Below are positions 32,311 to 44,855 of a stretch of DNA of 64,000 bases, piece by piece; positions within the stretch are counted from its first letter, which is position 1, and the number at the start of each line of letters is the position of its first letter. The stretch lies in the NCBI GenBank assembly GCA_037501455.1, contig CM074855.1:29105501-29169500 (forward strand), given 5' to 3'. Source of the stretch: Lantana camara. Taxonomy: Eukaryota > Streptophyta > Magnoliopsida > Lamiales > Verbenaceae. Made by a program: the position numbers and the translations under genes. Below the pieces are notes generated by a model that was not told the origin of the DNA, ran no database searches, and saw nothing but the letters and a program-made list of their open reading frames with translations.

Positions 32311-34077
32311 CTAAAATCTGCAGAGCACAAGGAGATATCCGTGCAAATTTTTCGTCCAACAAGTATGCTGAGAAAAGCAGAATAGTTTCTTGCAAAATCA
32401 GACATATAGCCTTTAACGATTTCCTTGGCCCCGTCTTCCATGTCATTATAATACTTGCGCTCTTCATCTCGGAGGTCGTCCACATACAAGGTCTCTATGC
32501 TTTTTAATTAAAAACCAACCTCATCTTTTGTCCTCCTCAAGGATGTGGCTGCAATAATAACCTGAAAACAATTCAAATAGTGAGAAAGAAATAAAAACAC
32601 ATCATTTCACTCATAATGTTTTGCATGTATTTACCTTCAACCTGGAGATACCCCTATCATTTCCTAGAGCAAGGGTTGATGTATCAATCTAGTCTAGAGG
32701 TCTTTCATATGAAGAGGTTCGAACTTCAAAAAAGACACTAAAGAAAAATATCATACGAGCTACTTTGCATGGGCGTTTCGGGAACAACCCACCTACGTTT
32801 AGCATTGAAATTGATCACTGCACGAAACCGTTGTGTATTTGGATTCTTGATCGCATATGCCTCATCCAATATAACTCTTCTCCACTCAATTTCCTTAATA
32901 GGAGATATTAGAGAAGCTTCCTCAGCACTTAATAAAGAATAAGTTGCGAAAACTATATCCTGTTTGTTAAGTATTTCAACATCTTGAGTACTTTCAGTCC
33001 CTAGTAATAATCAAAACTCCCCTTTTCTGTGTGTTCCTCTATTTCGGTAATCCACGATAGAGTGATTGAGGGTGGACAAATAATCAGGGTTGTTCTCGGC
33101 TCCATATTATCAACTATTCTTGAATCCTCGGTTTTTGTCCTCTCTCCTCCACAGTTTATTTTTTCTTCACCATTTTTGTCATAAGGAATGAGTGAGAGAA
33201 AGGTTAGGATTTTCCCCAAACCCGTATCATCCTCGAAAATCCCACCTTGTATAGATTCCGGGCTTTTATGAGTTCGGTAATTTGTCAACTCATTCACAAA
33301 AGGCCCATTTATTGCCTTTGATGGAAAAGGAGATCCGACTTTATGAGGGCCTTTGGTGGCTCTAAAGCATGTAATTCACCTTCTTTACTGAGTTTCGAGC
33401 CCAAATGCTTGAAATTTTCATGGACATGTTCCTCCGTAGGACCATATTTCTGTTTCACTTCCCTAGTTCCGATCCTTGGAGATGAACCCCGCTGTCCATA
33501 AAACCTGTACAGTACTCTCTCTGTTGGTGCTTTTTTAACAGTTCCTGTCAAAAACAGTAAGTTTTAATTGCAACTCCTTGATATCAACATCATCTAAAAC
33601 TATAAAATCTCACAGACATTTAAACAAACACATTGTTGCAAAACAATTCGACCACGAAAACAAATAAAGGCAAACAAATACACCTATTTCCAATTCCACT
33701 ACGAACACAAATAAACGCATTCAAATACACCAATTTGCAATTTCAACACGAACACAAATAAACGCATGCAAATACACCAAGGAACCAAAAAATCCAAGGA
33801 ATTCGAACTACCTTCTATGTGGATATCATAATCTCTCGAGCAAATTTAATAAAGCACCTGCGACGGAGCTCTCAAGGTGACCCATCTTTACATTATTCAT
33901 GTCAAAGACGATCATCGACTTTCCATCACCCGGATCCAAAGCGACATCGTCTCCCTCGGTAATTATGCCGAAGTAATTCCAATATCGGTACACGTTGACA
34001 TCCACATAACCCAGAAAATACACATAAGGGTCCGAAGGGCCACCCTCAAGGTTGTACAAGCTCACTGCTTCCGCCAT
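32233..34077 (-). pseudogene. SNF2/HLTF-like helicase pseudogene with HIRAN-type N-terminus, copy B
   Basis: The minus strand begins at ATG 34077 with a HIRAN-like segment (PYVYFLGYVDVNVYRY and MIVFDMNNVKMGHLE), a domain found at the N-terminus of HLTF-type proteins. After a probable intron (about 33545-33812) it has LEPPKALIKSDLLFHQRQ, GGIFEDDTGLGKI, TTLIICPPSITLSWITEIEEH, and further on RRVILDEAYAIKN. A frameshift near 33830, loss of Thr in the Walker loop (GLGKI) and DEAH changed to DEAY show it is not an active ATPase. Only the first half of the family protein is present. It faces copy A tail to tail. Confidence 0.86.
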
Positions 34078-34094
34078 TTCAATTGGGGGTTTCT

Positions 34095-34357
34095 GATTGA
34101 AATGGTTTAGGGACGATGGTCACCCACTTCGGAACGTTGTTGAGGATTGCAAATGTCTTCTGCGAAACCCTTGGGAGACGAAGATCTGTCACATTCGGAG
34201 AAGTTTGAATGTGTGTGCAGACACGCTTGCGAAGAAGGGTCATGGGGATTGGGGAGAGTGCTTTGAGGTGTTGGAGTTGCAGCGTTGCTCTGATGTAGCT
34301 GCTCTTTGTGTTATTCCACCAAAAAAAAATTACGACTTACGAGTGAGGGGGTTATGA
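34095..34357 (+). pseudogene. LINE-derived RNase H fragment
   Basis: The frame contains KICHIRRSLNVCADTLAKKG, the characteristic end of the RNase H domain in plant non-LTR retrotransposon polyproteins, followed by an A-run at 34321-34329. It begins within about 20 bp of the start codon of SNF2 copy B on the opposite strand, so the ordinary promoter of that gene is absent. Confidence 0.75.
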
Positions 34358-34745
34358 GAATTGAGGGGTTATATGTAATTAAAGTTCTCTATTTAATTTC
34401 TTTTGCCCTTTTTATTTAATGTTTTAAACTTCATAAATGTTGGAAGTGAAATACATCTAGAAAAATAAATTTGATGTCTCTATAATAGTTTTCTTATTTT
34501 CAAATTTATTTAGTAAAGTATTATATATATTTTTTAATTTTGAAAGGAAGTATTATATATATTTATGAGTCTCATAAATTAACTTTGATTTCTAACTTTT
34601 TTATATTTAATTTAATTTAATTTCTAATTTTTAAATAATGTGTTTATAATGAAATATTTAAATATAAAAATTTTGCTACATTTACGGTAAATAGAACACA
34701 CTACTAAATTAAATTCAATGTATAACACTTATAGATACTCATAAT
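34358..34745. other. AT-rich sequence with a dispersed repeat
   Basis: The stretch 34560-34692 resembles 50824-50955 (shared TTTAATTTAATTTCTAATTT, AAATAATGTGTTTAT, TTTAAATATAAAA and TTTTGCTACATTTA). The last nine bases are the target duplication of the next element. Confidence 0.6.
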
Positions 34746-35332
34746 TTAGGACTGTCAACGGGTTGGATTCGGATTGGATTCATGCATTCCGATCCGAATC
34801 TGATTATAAAATTTAAAATCCGAATCTGAGTCTGGATCCTATAGGATACGGACCCGTTTATATCATATTCGAATGTTATCGGGTTGGATTATCCGACGAG
34901 AAAATTCGACCCAATAAAAAAGATAAATCCCTTTTCTTTTTCTTTCGTTCCTTAGATCTGAAAAATATTACCTCAAACTTGGATTGCACAGAATAGAAGG
35001 ATGGAAGGAGAGAGGGATGTTGAGAAATATGAAATATCTAAGTACTCACAAACTTAGATCTATGGCATTGGTTTCGTGACTGGCGGTGGCGGAGACAATA
35101 TTTTGGTGGAGGCCGCAATGGGGAGCTCGGCGGTGGCTACGCGGAGATGGGATATCTCGCGGCGGTTGGCAGAATGGAGGAGACGGCGGAGATGGACGAT
35201 TTGGAGAAGATGGGAAAAAGGAATGGAGAACTTTGTGCTGCTGTGACCTGTGAGAGCTTTGTTAGGATTAGCGCATCTTGCATTTTCAATTTATCTTCTA
35301 ATTAGTGCAGATTGCCTTTTATTTCAATTTTA

Positions 35333-35378
<46 letters not shown>

Positions 35379-35612
35379 ATTATTAATATACTTGAATAAA
35401 AAATCCTAGATATAAAAAATAATTAATTTAATATATATTATATAAATCGGATTCGGATCTTTCACGGATCGCATTGCTTAATTTCATATTCGCTCTATTT
35501 ATTTCGAATAACGAATATTTGTAATCGGATATGATCTATCGAACTTTTTTATCGATCAAATGTATTAGATTTCGGATCGGATTCGAATTAAAGTCCTCCA
35601 TTGACAGCCTTA
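34746..35612. mobile_element. non-autonomous hAT-like DNA element, 867 bp
   Basis: Ends TTAGGACTGTCAACGGG (left) and, reverse-complemented, TAAGGCTGTCAATGGAG (right) form imperfect terminal inverted repeats. Flanks ACTCATAAT (34737-34745 and 35613-35621) give an 8-9 bp target duplication. Many subterminal GGATTCGGAT/ATCCGAAT motifs occur in both orientations near both ends, as in hAT elements. It holds an (AT)n run at about 35337-35374 and a GC-rich middle (35060-35270) without a recognised gene. Confidence 0.8.
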
Positions 35613-35621
35613 ACTCATATA

Positions 35622-36790
35622 ATAGTTTATGTGAAAATTGGATAAGATAATCATAAATATATAACATTGTATTAAATCAAATTATGAAATAGAAAAATTG
35701 GTAAGAGATATAGTGTTATATATTTATTAGTGTTATCACTATAATTAATGTAGTAAATTATTATATATTTACCTTGCTATTTAATTGTTATATATTTACC
35801 ATAAATTTATTAAAGTGTACTAATTTGTTGACCAAAATAAAATAAAATTAAAGTGTACTAAATTGTATATTTTTATATATTTTATTATAGAAAATTTATG
35901 CAGACAATAAAAAAAATTATAGAAAATTTTTAATTTTTTATCAGATATGTTCTATTTATAATGTTGTGTATCTATTTATAAAACGTAAAAAAAATACAAA
36001 AAGAAACATAATATTTTATTTTATGTTTTTATTTCTAAATTTATTACATTAAGTTTAGAAATAAAAATAGATTATATTGTTAAAAACTTATTATTTTTTA
36101 TTTTTATAATTTATGTGTATTTATAAAATTTTAAGAATACAAAAAAATGAAAAGAAAAATAAAAAGTCAAAGAAAATGTTATAGGAAAAAAAGAAAAGAG
36201 AAATGCAAAGATAACATTAACAGTCAATTTCACTTTCCGTCCATTCTGGACTGCAGTCTTTAAAATGATAAAAAAATAAACTAAAATTAACAATTTTAAG
36301 AAGTATGGACCAAAAGTGAAAACGGTCATATAATATGGGAACAAAAATGTAATTTGCTCTTCTTAACATCATAAAGGAGAAACGTAGTATTCTGCGCAAC
36401 CCTCCCAACTCCCAAGTAATTAAAAGGTAATTACTCTAAATATTGCAATCCCAAAAATATTTTAACCCTAAATCAGGTGTAAAGAAATGAATAATTTAGA
36501 GAGTTCCTCTAAGAAATTATTCACTTTACTAAATATTGTAATCCTAAAAATATTGTACCCTAAATCAGATGTAGGGAAATCGACAATTTAGAGAGTTCAT
36601 CTAAGAAGTTATTCAATTCTTGAATGTACAATCACTTTAACAACTCAGACATTCATCACATACCGAATATCTATCAAATAATAAATTAACAAAAAAAAAA
36701 TAAGTGACCATATTTTTGTTGTGTCCGTGCAATTGTCGTTTCAGCTAAACAAGTCTTAACATTTCATAATTGTACGCAAATATGGACAAC
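35622..36790. other. AT-rich intergenic sequence with a tandem duplication
   Basis: No gene was recognised. A unit of about 94 bp (TAAATATTG...CCTAAATCAG...TTTAGAGAGTTC) near 36437-36530 is repeated, diverged, at about 36532-36622. Confidence 0.6.
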
Positions 36791-36799
36791 TAGGCAATG

Positions 36800-38993
36800 T
36801 GATGTTTACTTGAGAGGTATGCGATGTTTTGATCTTTTGAGCCTCTCATACCGTTCGCGAATTTGGATAGGGCGTCTGCTCGCGTGTTTTCCCTCTGGGG
36901 ACCTGCTGCAGTGTGAACTCTTTAAAATTGGATGCCAAGGATTTGACCGTAGCCAGGTACTTGATCATTGTTTCCTCAAGCGCCTCATATGAGCCCTGGA
37001 ATTGGCTTGCCACCAGCTGAGAATCCGTAGTTACAGATATTCTTTCAGTCCAACGCTCTTTGGCAATTTTGAGGCCCGTGATGAGCGCCTCATACTCTGT
37101 CTCATTGTTAGTGGCCGGGAAGTCTAGGGAGATGGCGAAATCCAGCTCCTGTCCCTCCACACTTATCAGAGATATCCCCACACCCCCTCCTTGAGAGGTT
37201 GAGGAGCCATCGACTGACATGGTCCATAGCACCGAGAACGGGGTCTGCTGGCTTGGGTCGTCTCTTTCGATGAGGAAGTCCGCGAGGATTTAGGCCTGGT
37301 ATGCAGCCCTGGGCTGGTAGCTGATATCAAACTGACTTAACTCAATTGCCTATTTCACTATCCTCCCTGATGCTTCTGGCTTTTCCAGCACTTCACGCAA
37401 ACCTTGGTCCGTGAGGACCACAATGGAGTGGGACTGGAAGTAAGGCCTCAACTTCCTAGAAGCGTGCACGAGCCCCAGAGCGAACTTTTCAATTTCCAAG
37501 TAGCGCGTCTCTGCGCCATGCAATATCTTGCTCACGTAGTATACTGGCATATGCTTCCTTTCACGAAGCGCGACTAACACAGAACTGACCGCCTCCTCTG
37601 TGACCGTCAGGTAAATGTACATGGTTTCCCCTGTAATTGGTTTAGCCAACAAAGGAGGGGAGGCAAGATATTCTTTGAGCCTTTCAAAGGCCTCATCACA
37701 TTTATCAGTCCACTCAAACTTCTTAATATTGCGCAGAATTTTAAAGAATGGAAGATTTTTCTCAGAGGAGCGAGAGATGAACCTGTTTAGGGAGATAGTT
37801 TGACCCACGAGACACTGGACGTCTCGAATGGTATGGGGCCGGTTGATGCTTTTTAGTGCCAGGATCTTCTCTGGATTAGCCTCTATCCCCCTTTGGCTAA
37901 CAATGTAGCCGAGGAACTTCCCCTCTTCCAGCCTAAAGGAGCACTTGTTGGGGTTCAGCTTCATTCTGTATTTCCGCAGCACGTCGAAAGTCCGACCCAG
38001 ATCAGTCAGATGCATCTCTGCTCTTTAGCTCTTGACAATCATGTCATCAACGTACACTTCCATTGTTTTCCCGATTTCATCCTCAAAAACCTTATTGACC
38101 AACCTCTGGTATGTGGCACCGGCGTTCTTCAATCCGAAGGGCATGACTTCAAAACAATAGATCCCTTTAACTACAATGAAAGCCGTTTTCTTCTTGTCCT
38201 CCTGAGCCATGAAAATTTGATAATAGCCCTGAAAGGCGTCCATCATGCTCAAGAGCTCACATCCGGCGGTGGAATCAACCTGCTGGTCGATTTGCGGGAG
38301 CGGATAAGGATCTTTGGGGCATGCCTTGTTTAAATATGTGAAGTCATTGCACATTCGCCACTTTCCCCCCATTTTAGTGACCAAGACGATGTTCCAGAGC
38401 TAATCAACGTATTTGGCTGGGGTGATGTAACCCGTGTCTAAGAGCTTGTTAACTTCCTACTCTATTATCTTATTACGTTCGTTGCTCTATGCCCGTAGCC
38501 GCTGTTTGATGGGTCGGAAACTTGGATCGACATTCAGGTGGTGTTTAATGATCTTTGGGTCGACGACGACCAAGTCTGAAACTTCCAGACGAATACATCC
38601 GCGTTATCTTGCAAGAATTGGATGAGCATACACTCCTGCTTACCCTTGAGGTTAGCGCCTATGTTGGTGGTTTTCACTTCATCGTCGAGAACTAGTTGGA
38701 CTGGGACAATAGCCCCAGCCGCCTCTATTTTCCTGTCGTCAATCTTTCTTTTTTTCCTGGCTATGGTGGAGGTCATCTGTTTGGAACACATCTCGGCTGT
38801 CGGGTCATCTTGGTCGGTGAGCTCCGTATCTAAAAAGTCGTCGACATTTATCAAAGGTACAATAGTCTTGTTAGGAAGTTTTACCTTTCCCATGGAAATG
38901 GAATAGCACTCCCAATACTCTGGTATGTTGCACCGGAGCTCTCCTATCCCGTGCGGAGTTGGCAGCTTGATCGTTTGGTGGTAGGTGGAGATT
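36800..38993 (-). pseudogene. Tat element 1: RT and two RNase H-type domains
   Basis: Minus frames encode the protease-RT linker (38534-38993), reverse transcriptase (about 38025-38384: WRMCNDFTYLNKACPKDPYP, MPFGLKNAGATYQR, catalytic YVDDMIV), the RT-connected RNase H region (37350-38015: YIYLTVTEEAVSSVL, YLEIEKFALGLVHA) and a second RNase H of the archaeal/plant type (36846-37232: SVDGSSTSQGGGVGISL, NNETEYEALITGLKIA). Stops and frameshifts separate them; one shift near 36885 precedes the RADALSKFAN motif in another frame. The dual RNase H is characteristic of Tat elements. Confidence 0.9.
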
Positions 38994-38998
38994 ACTGC

Positions 38999-41691
38999 TG
39001 TAGCACCCCGGACACGTGGAGGTACCACACCCCCGCACTATAGGCCGATCCACATACGAAATGGACAATCCGTACATGAACTAACCTATAGCGAACGGGT
39101 GACAATAAAAGAAAAGACGAGCTAGGCGGGACTAAACCCCAAAGCAATACAAAACCAATGCACAACAATTTAAAAGCGGAAGCATTAATTCATATATATA
39201 TACATATAGGTACCATATTTATCAGCTAGATACATATAGATACCAAACTAATTATCAATACCTTAACAACTCTCATACATGATCAAGTATTCAAAATGTG
39301 ATAACAATAGACATGACATGAGAAGTGGTAAAATATATACATGATGGTGCACTGCTAGACTCGTGACAATGCAAGACTGGACCGGACTCCCGCCTAGCAC
39401 GACCGGCTCTCAAGCACCTGAAAAGTGAAGTATCAGTCTACCGAAGACTGAGTGAGGGGCATAAATATATATTAGCGCAATCACATGCAAGTTATAACCT
39501 CGGGTAAGGTTTTATAATTAAAACATTATACGTTCACAATACTAGAGACTCGCCCGAGATTACAATTACCAGTATTAATTCCTTGTTTGTTTTCATGCAA
39601 TCAATCAATACATGGCCCCGGCGAGTAAGGGCGGTCTCCAACCGATCTCCCAATGAACATGAACATGCTTGCTTGTTTATTAATCAAGAGGTGATCATGC
39701 AATTCAATTATCGTGCAATCGTGCAATAGTGTAATCAGGTAACATATTCATGGAGTAACAATCATGAAATAACCCGAGGCGCATCCGTGGTGCCGGACTC
39801 GTCCCCAGTCTCCTTCTCCCTCCAATGATGGGAAGGTAGCTAGCCTTCACCATCCACGACATATTGAGCAGAGGGTACATGAATCCCTAAGCCCGGAGCT
39901 CCTTCCTCCACTAACCTCCTAGTGGATTCAGGGGTGACCCCAAATGTGGTGAGGATAGCACCAGAGTTACCCGTCAGCCCTTGCTTTCCCGGTTGGCTCT
40001 AGTTACTACCCTCGGGCCCATCGTGAACGATCATGCTACTCGCCTAAACATGCTTGAAATCATGAACATGGACAATCTTGGCTTGCTTGCTTGAAACATG
40101 ACTTGATAAAATGTAGCTATCAATCGTGGTCAATAGTTGATGGAAATTATAAATATAAATACTTTTTGGCCGAAATATCACATAAGGGATATACGGGTTC
40201 TATGTAACTAGAAATTAAACCTCACCTGACAGGCGACACACGACTCGTGAATGCGTGAACGTGCTCATGAGCCACAATCTCCGCCCTGGAGAATAACTGG
40301 ACAAGAAACGGGACAATGTGCGTGTATGAGCCCAATATTCAATCACATTATTCATATAATGACGCACGGCTTAATCATACACGAGACATCGAGCAATACA
40401 CAATGTAGCATGAAAACATGTTGTTTCGACATATAATCAATCATATAATAGCAATTCGGGATCAAATAGGCCATTGGAACGAGGGGCTAAAATTGTAATT
40501 TTGTGCAGAAACTTTCTGCACTTCCAGTGGCCTGGGAACGGCCGTTCCGGGCTTTAGTACAAAATGGGAAGGGCCGTTCCCCAGTCCCGAAGCGGCTCCC
40601 GAAGATGGGAACGGCCGTTCCGGCTTGCAAGCCAAAATGGGAACGGGCGTTCCCGTCCTCGCCGCCAAGCAAAGCGTTCAAACAATGGGAACGGCTGTTC
40701 CCCAATTGCAAAGGGGACGGGAACGGCCGTTCCCGTTACACAGAAGAACAAAGAACAGAGCAGAACAGGGGATGCTCTCGGGACAAAACCAAGCATCCCC
40801 AAAACATCCCAAAATCATCACAACATGCAAGAATTCTGGAAATATGTATGTATTCATGTTCAATATACATTAGTATGCAACCAAAACACATAATCATGCT
40901 TTAATCTCCATAATTACCAACTTTGGCATACATATACAATCTATCATATAATCCCATCAACCTCAAGATTTGAGCATGGATTTCAAGCTACAATTATGCA
41001 ATCATATTTCTAACAACTTATACACAACATATCACTTCCAATTCATGAACCCTAGCTTCATATAATTCCCAAGAAAATCATGTATGCTCATATATACCTT
41101 GAATGAGAAATAAGAAGAAGGAAATGATGAAGCTAGATGATTAAGCTCCTAAGCATGGAATTTCCTTGGAACACCTTGATGAATTGATGAAATCTTCCTC
41201 TCCCTTCATGGAGGTTTTGGTTCGGTGGAGCAAGGAAGAAGAATGAAATGATTGTCATGAAAATGAAGATGATTGATTGAGAGAGATGCATATAACGTGA
41301 TATTTGGGGAAAAATGCAATATTTGCAATTAAATCCCTAATGTTCCTAAGTTATGCCATTAAGTATAAAAGGTTTGGAAAGTGATCAATTAAGTCCAAAA
41401 GGTTTTCATGCGATTAGGCCCCTCAATTTGAAAGAAATGAACATTTAAGGTCGATTTGGCAATTCAATCAAATTGGACAATTAGTTCATGTAATAATTAA
41501 ATTCCAATGATACAATGATTCTCAAGTTGCCACATATTTCATATATTTCCACATATTCAGGTTGCACGCAATTTATAAAAATTAATGTAACACGTTTAAA
41601 TTAACTGAGCAAAAATAATAAAATAAAATCCTAACGCTCGAAACCCACACGTGTCGAGCGTACCTGACTGTCCGAAAATCGGGGCGTTACA
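38999..41691 (-). repeat. chromovirus-type 3' LTR
   Basis: Plus strand TGTAGCACCCCGG to GGGGCGTTACA. It pairs with 44856-47548 at almost full identity; differences noticed are near 39551, 39812 and 41609. It contains the palindrome array 40534-40734. Confidence 0.95.
40534..40734. repeat. array of GGGAACGGCCGTTCCC-type palindromes, 3' LTR
   Basis: Six copies at 40534, 40566, 40607, 40639, 40687 and 40719. The last is a perfect 16-bp palindrome; others vary mostly at the centre. Spacing is about 32-48 bp. Confidence 0.95.
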
Positions 41692-41706
41692 ACTCTCTCC
41701 CCCTTA
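41692..41706 (-). promoter_or_regulatory. polypurine tract of the chromovirus-type element
   Basis: On the minus strand this reads TTAAGGGGGAGAGT directly before the LTR start TGTAACGCCCCG. Confidence 0.85.
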
Positions 41707-44700
41707 AGAGAATCCGTCCTCGGATTCCATGTCCCGAATTCTTGGAATTTAATTGGCTCTTACATATTCATCCCACGCGGGTTAGCTACTCCCCGTCAGG
41801 GATTAGTTTGAAAGAGATCTTCATTCCACAAGGTCCGCCAAGATATGAAACCACGACCCTCAACTTCCGGAGTCTAATCACTCGAAAGAAAATCTAGCCT
41901 TCCACCATAACAAATTGACAAATAGTTGAAAATACTGAGAGTGCCCCGCCTCTCAAACAATTAACGAGAGAACCCCGTCTCTCGAGCAAGGAACAAGAGA
42001 ACCCCGTCTCTTGACAACCCTGAGAGAATCCCCATCTCTCACGCACACGAAATAAAATTCAAGCGAGCACTTAAGTACATACTTACAATTAATACACAAG
42101 GATCAGATAAAATTATCATTTACGCAAGTAATTGTTCACGTAATAATTATTAATAAACAAGAAATCATATACAAGACTAACGAATTAATAATAAACAATT
42201 AATAACAACAAGGAGTCATATATATAGAATTAACAAAATAATGATAAATAATGATGCATGTGGTATGCATGATTAGGTGTACCGTTCACCGAGGATTGAC
42301 GTTCCGGAACGGAGTTAATTCGGTTGAAAACTTGATTCCTTTAGTTGAGATTTTTCCCCGCGGGATACCGTTACGGTTCGATATTCCCAGTTCTGATAAT
42401 CATCTCTGCCCTTGCGCTATTTTCTAACATAATCCGTAAATCATCATTAATCACCCAATCTTTAAACCCGTCTGAGTTCCAAATTTGCCGGTTGAACCAT
42501 TCTTGCTCTGATTTTCATATTACTCTCCGATTCCTGAATCGAGAACACCCTGATATTCTTGTTAGAGTGTAATTGCCCGTTCAAGCTTAGAAGACTGACT
42601 TTGTGTTCCAAGCAAGCTCTTGTCCAACGAGCAGATAAAACAGGTGTTACCATTTCTCTGACCTTAGTACTTAAAGTAAACCTTTTCCCGAAGCGGCATT
42701 CCTGATTCCTTTGTTTGCAATCTGAAAGTTGAGCTCTTACTCCCCTAGTTAACAATACTGCGGATATTCGCAACAGAGGAATCAAGGTCGTCGTCCCGTG
42801 AGAGTAATTCAGCGAGCACACTTGCGTGGATATCGAAGAAATCAAATCCTAGTAACACGTCTTCCACTTGACCCCTGAAATTTGATAACATACCCAACAA
42901 TTTCACGAAATGTCTTGAAAGAGAGGATCACCCAGTCCTCCATCTTTCTGAAGCGTTTATAGTAGACTGATATATTTATGAAGGCGACCACAACAGCACG
43001 AATGAGAGCACCGTGTACCATCTCAGGCATCTCTAGGGTATAAGTAATAACTTCGTAAGAAAACTCTTGTCGGATTAAACTTGGTTATCCATTTGCCCTC
43101 TACTTCCCACTTTCTTCCATTCCACTTATGATAGACACTCTGGATAGCAAGAGGGATCAGGATTCAAGATTTACTATCCAAATTTAGCCGGATCGGATCC
43201 CTTTTCCTATTTACTGAGTCAATTGCTATCCTGAGGTTGTCGGAGGAGCGCAGACAGTGTACTCACTTTCCTGAAAATGATAATAGCACAAAGGTACTGT
43301 CGATGATGAGCCTTTTCTTTGTGTAAGAGGGAGGAAAGGTTGAGCTAACTGAAACTTCTTTCACATGGTTCTGATAGAGGATTCCCGACTCTCCTGAATG
43401 TTGTCCAGCGTCCGATTTAATCCATTCCCAGACCGGCTCTCCCCCTTAAGAAAAGGGCAATTTTCTTATCCTTTGGGTTCCTTCTGTCCTTTCCCACTTG
43501 CAAACTTCTCTGCTAACTCAATTCCCGTAACCTTTTCCTCGTCCTACTGGTTGTTAATCAAAATGTTGATCGATGATTTCTTTCGAATTCTTTTTGTTAT
43601 CCACATACCCAACTTGGAGCTCCTTGACTATCACCACTTTGATTTGATATTTAAAATTCTTCAATATCCTATACCCCTTCTGCTATTCATGGAAATGCCA
43701 TGTCCTGTAATTACCCTCTACTGCTTCTAAAATTGATATCTGTCAAGCTAGCATCCTAATCCAAAACAAGAAAGTCCTTTCTCCTATCCTTACTGAATTT
43801 CCAAAATACTGTGCAATTCCTGAAGGTTGAAAGACCCACTGAACATTTATCTGCTTGAACTTATCATCATGTTCCCGTTTCCCAAAATTTTCCAATATCT
43901 ACTTCACACCTCCTGCTCTTACCGATTCCCAAGCAAATTCTTCTCACAACCCCAAAATTTTCTAAACTCTCAATCCAAATCAAATTACCCGGTTATCACC
44001 ATGGTACCCACTGATTCAAAATCTTTTCCTTAAAATTCAAGTGGTAAAAATAGGAGCAAGGATTGGGCAGAACATCCGAAAAGCCTATTGACAATAAACA
44101 CTAAATAATGCATGATGATTAAAGTGCCAATGTTCATATTACCATCAATTTAAAATGCAACACGTCGAATCAACTATATCACTTTGAAGGTATACATATA
44201 AATAAAGGAATATAAATAATGCGAATAATTTGAATAGCCACTCAAGACATCAAGTAAGAAAGTCTAAATATAATTAAATCAAGGTTTATAAATGAGGAAC
44301 AATTTAATTAACAATTACAATGCACGTGCTTATGAATGCATTAAAGAACCTTGCACCGTAGTAATGTTGGGCTCGGTTCCGGTGTCCGTTTCTGGTTGGC
44401 CAAATTGCAACTTGGTTCACACGGCTGATCCGTTTCGTAACTCTTCAAAGTTCCCCGGTCTTGCTTCATATATTTCCCAAAACCTATCACTCACAACTTG
44501 CTTTGCAAATAAATGCATGTGGGTGAAGCGTGTTCAAGTCACGTAACTATCACATAATTAATGCGGGTAACAAGAATTTAATATAAATTGAAACAAGTAT
44601 TTCATCAATGTTTAAAATAAACACGTTGGTCACATAACTTCCAGTAATTCAAGGTCGCCCAATTGGTAATCATTAGCATGAATCAATACAAAGTACAAGG

Positions 44701-44836
44701 TATCAAGTATTTCAGGTAATTCAAGGAATCCAAGTAGCCAGAAAATTTCAAATAATACGCAAGACTCTCAAATTATCAAGTAATTCCTATGCCGTACGAC
44801 CTAGACTCGACACGAGAACCTCGGTTTTGCAACCGG
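41707..44836 (-). other. interior of the non-autonomous chromovirus, no recognised gene
   Basis: Several short frames occur on both strands (for example 42462-42845 minus and 43398-43730 plus), but none shows gag zinc-finger, protease, RT, RNase H, integrase or chromodomain motifs. The sequence near 41920-42050 has repeated GAGAGAACCCCGTCTCTC-like units (forms of AGAG..CCC.TCTC). It may be highly decayed gag-pol or foreign filler. Confidence 0.6.
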
Positions 44837-44848
44837 GCTCTGATACCA
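44837..44848 (-). promoter_or_regulatory. primer binding site (initiator tRNA-Met type)
   Basis: The minus strand reads TGGTATCAGAGC seven bases beyond the LTR end, the standard site for initiator tRNA-Met. Confidence 0.9.
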
Positions 44849-44855
44849 CCTCAGA

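Noticed and set aside
40503..40904. Overlapping frames with repeated NGRSH, ERPFP and TAVP strings over the palindrome arrays
   Set aside because: They occur in up to five frames at once, follow from the GGGAACGGCCGTTCCC repeat, and lie in LTRs. No start context or family supports a protein.
42345..43730. Short frames inside the chromovirus as gag-pol remnants
   Set aside because: No zinc-finger, D-T/S-G, YxDD or integrase motif could be found on either strand by reading.
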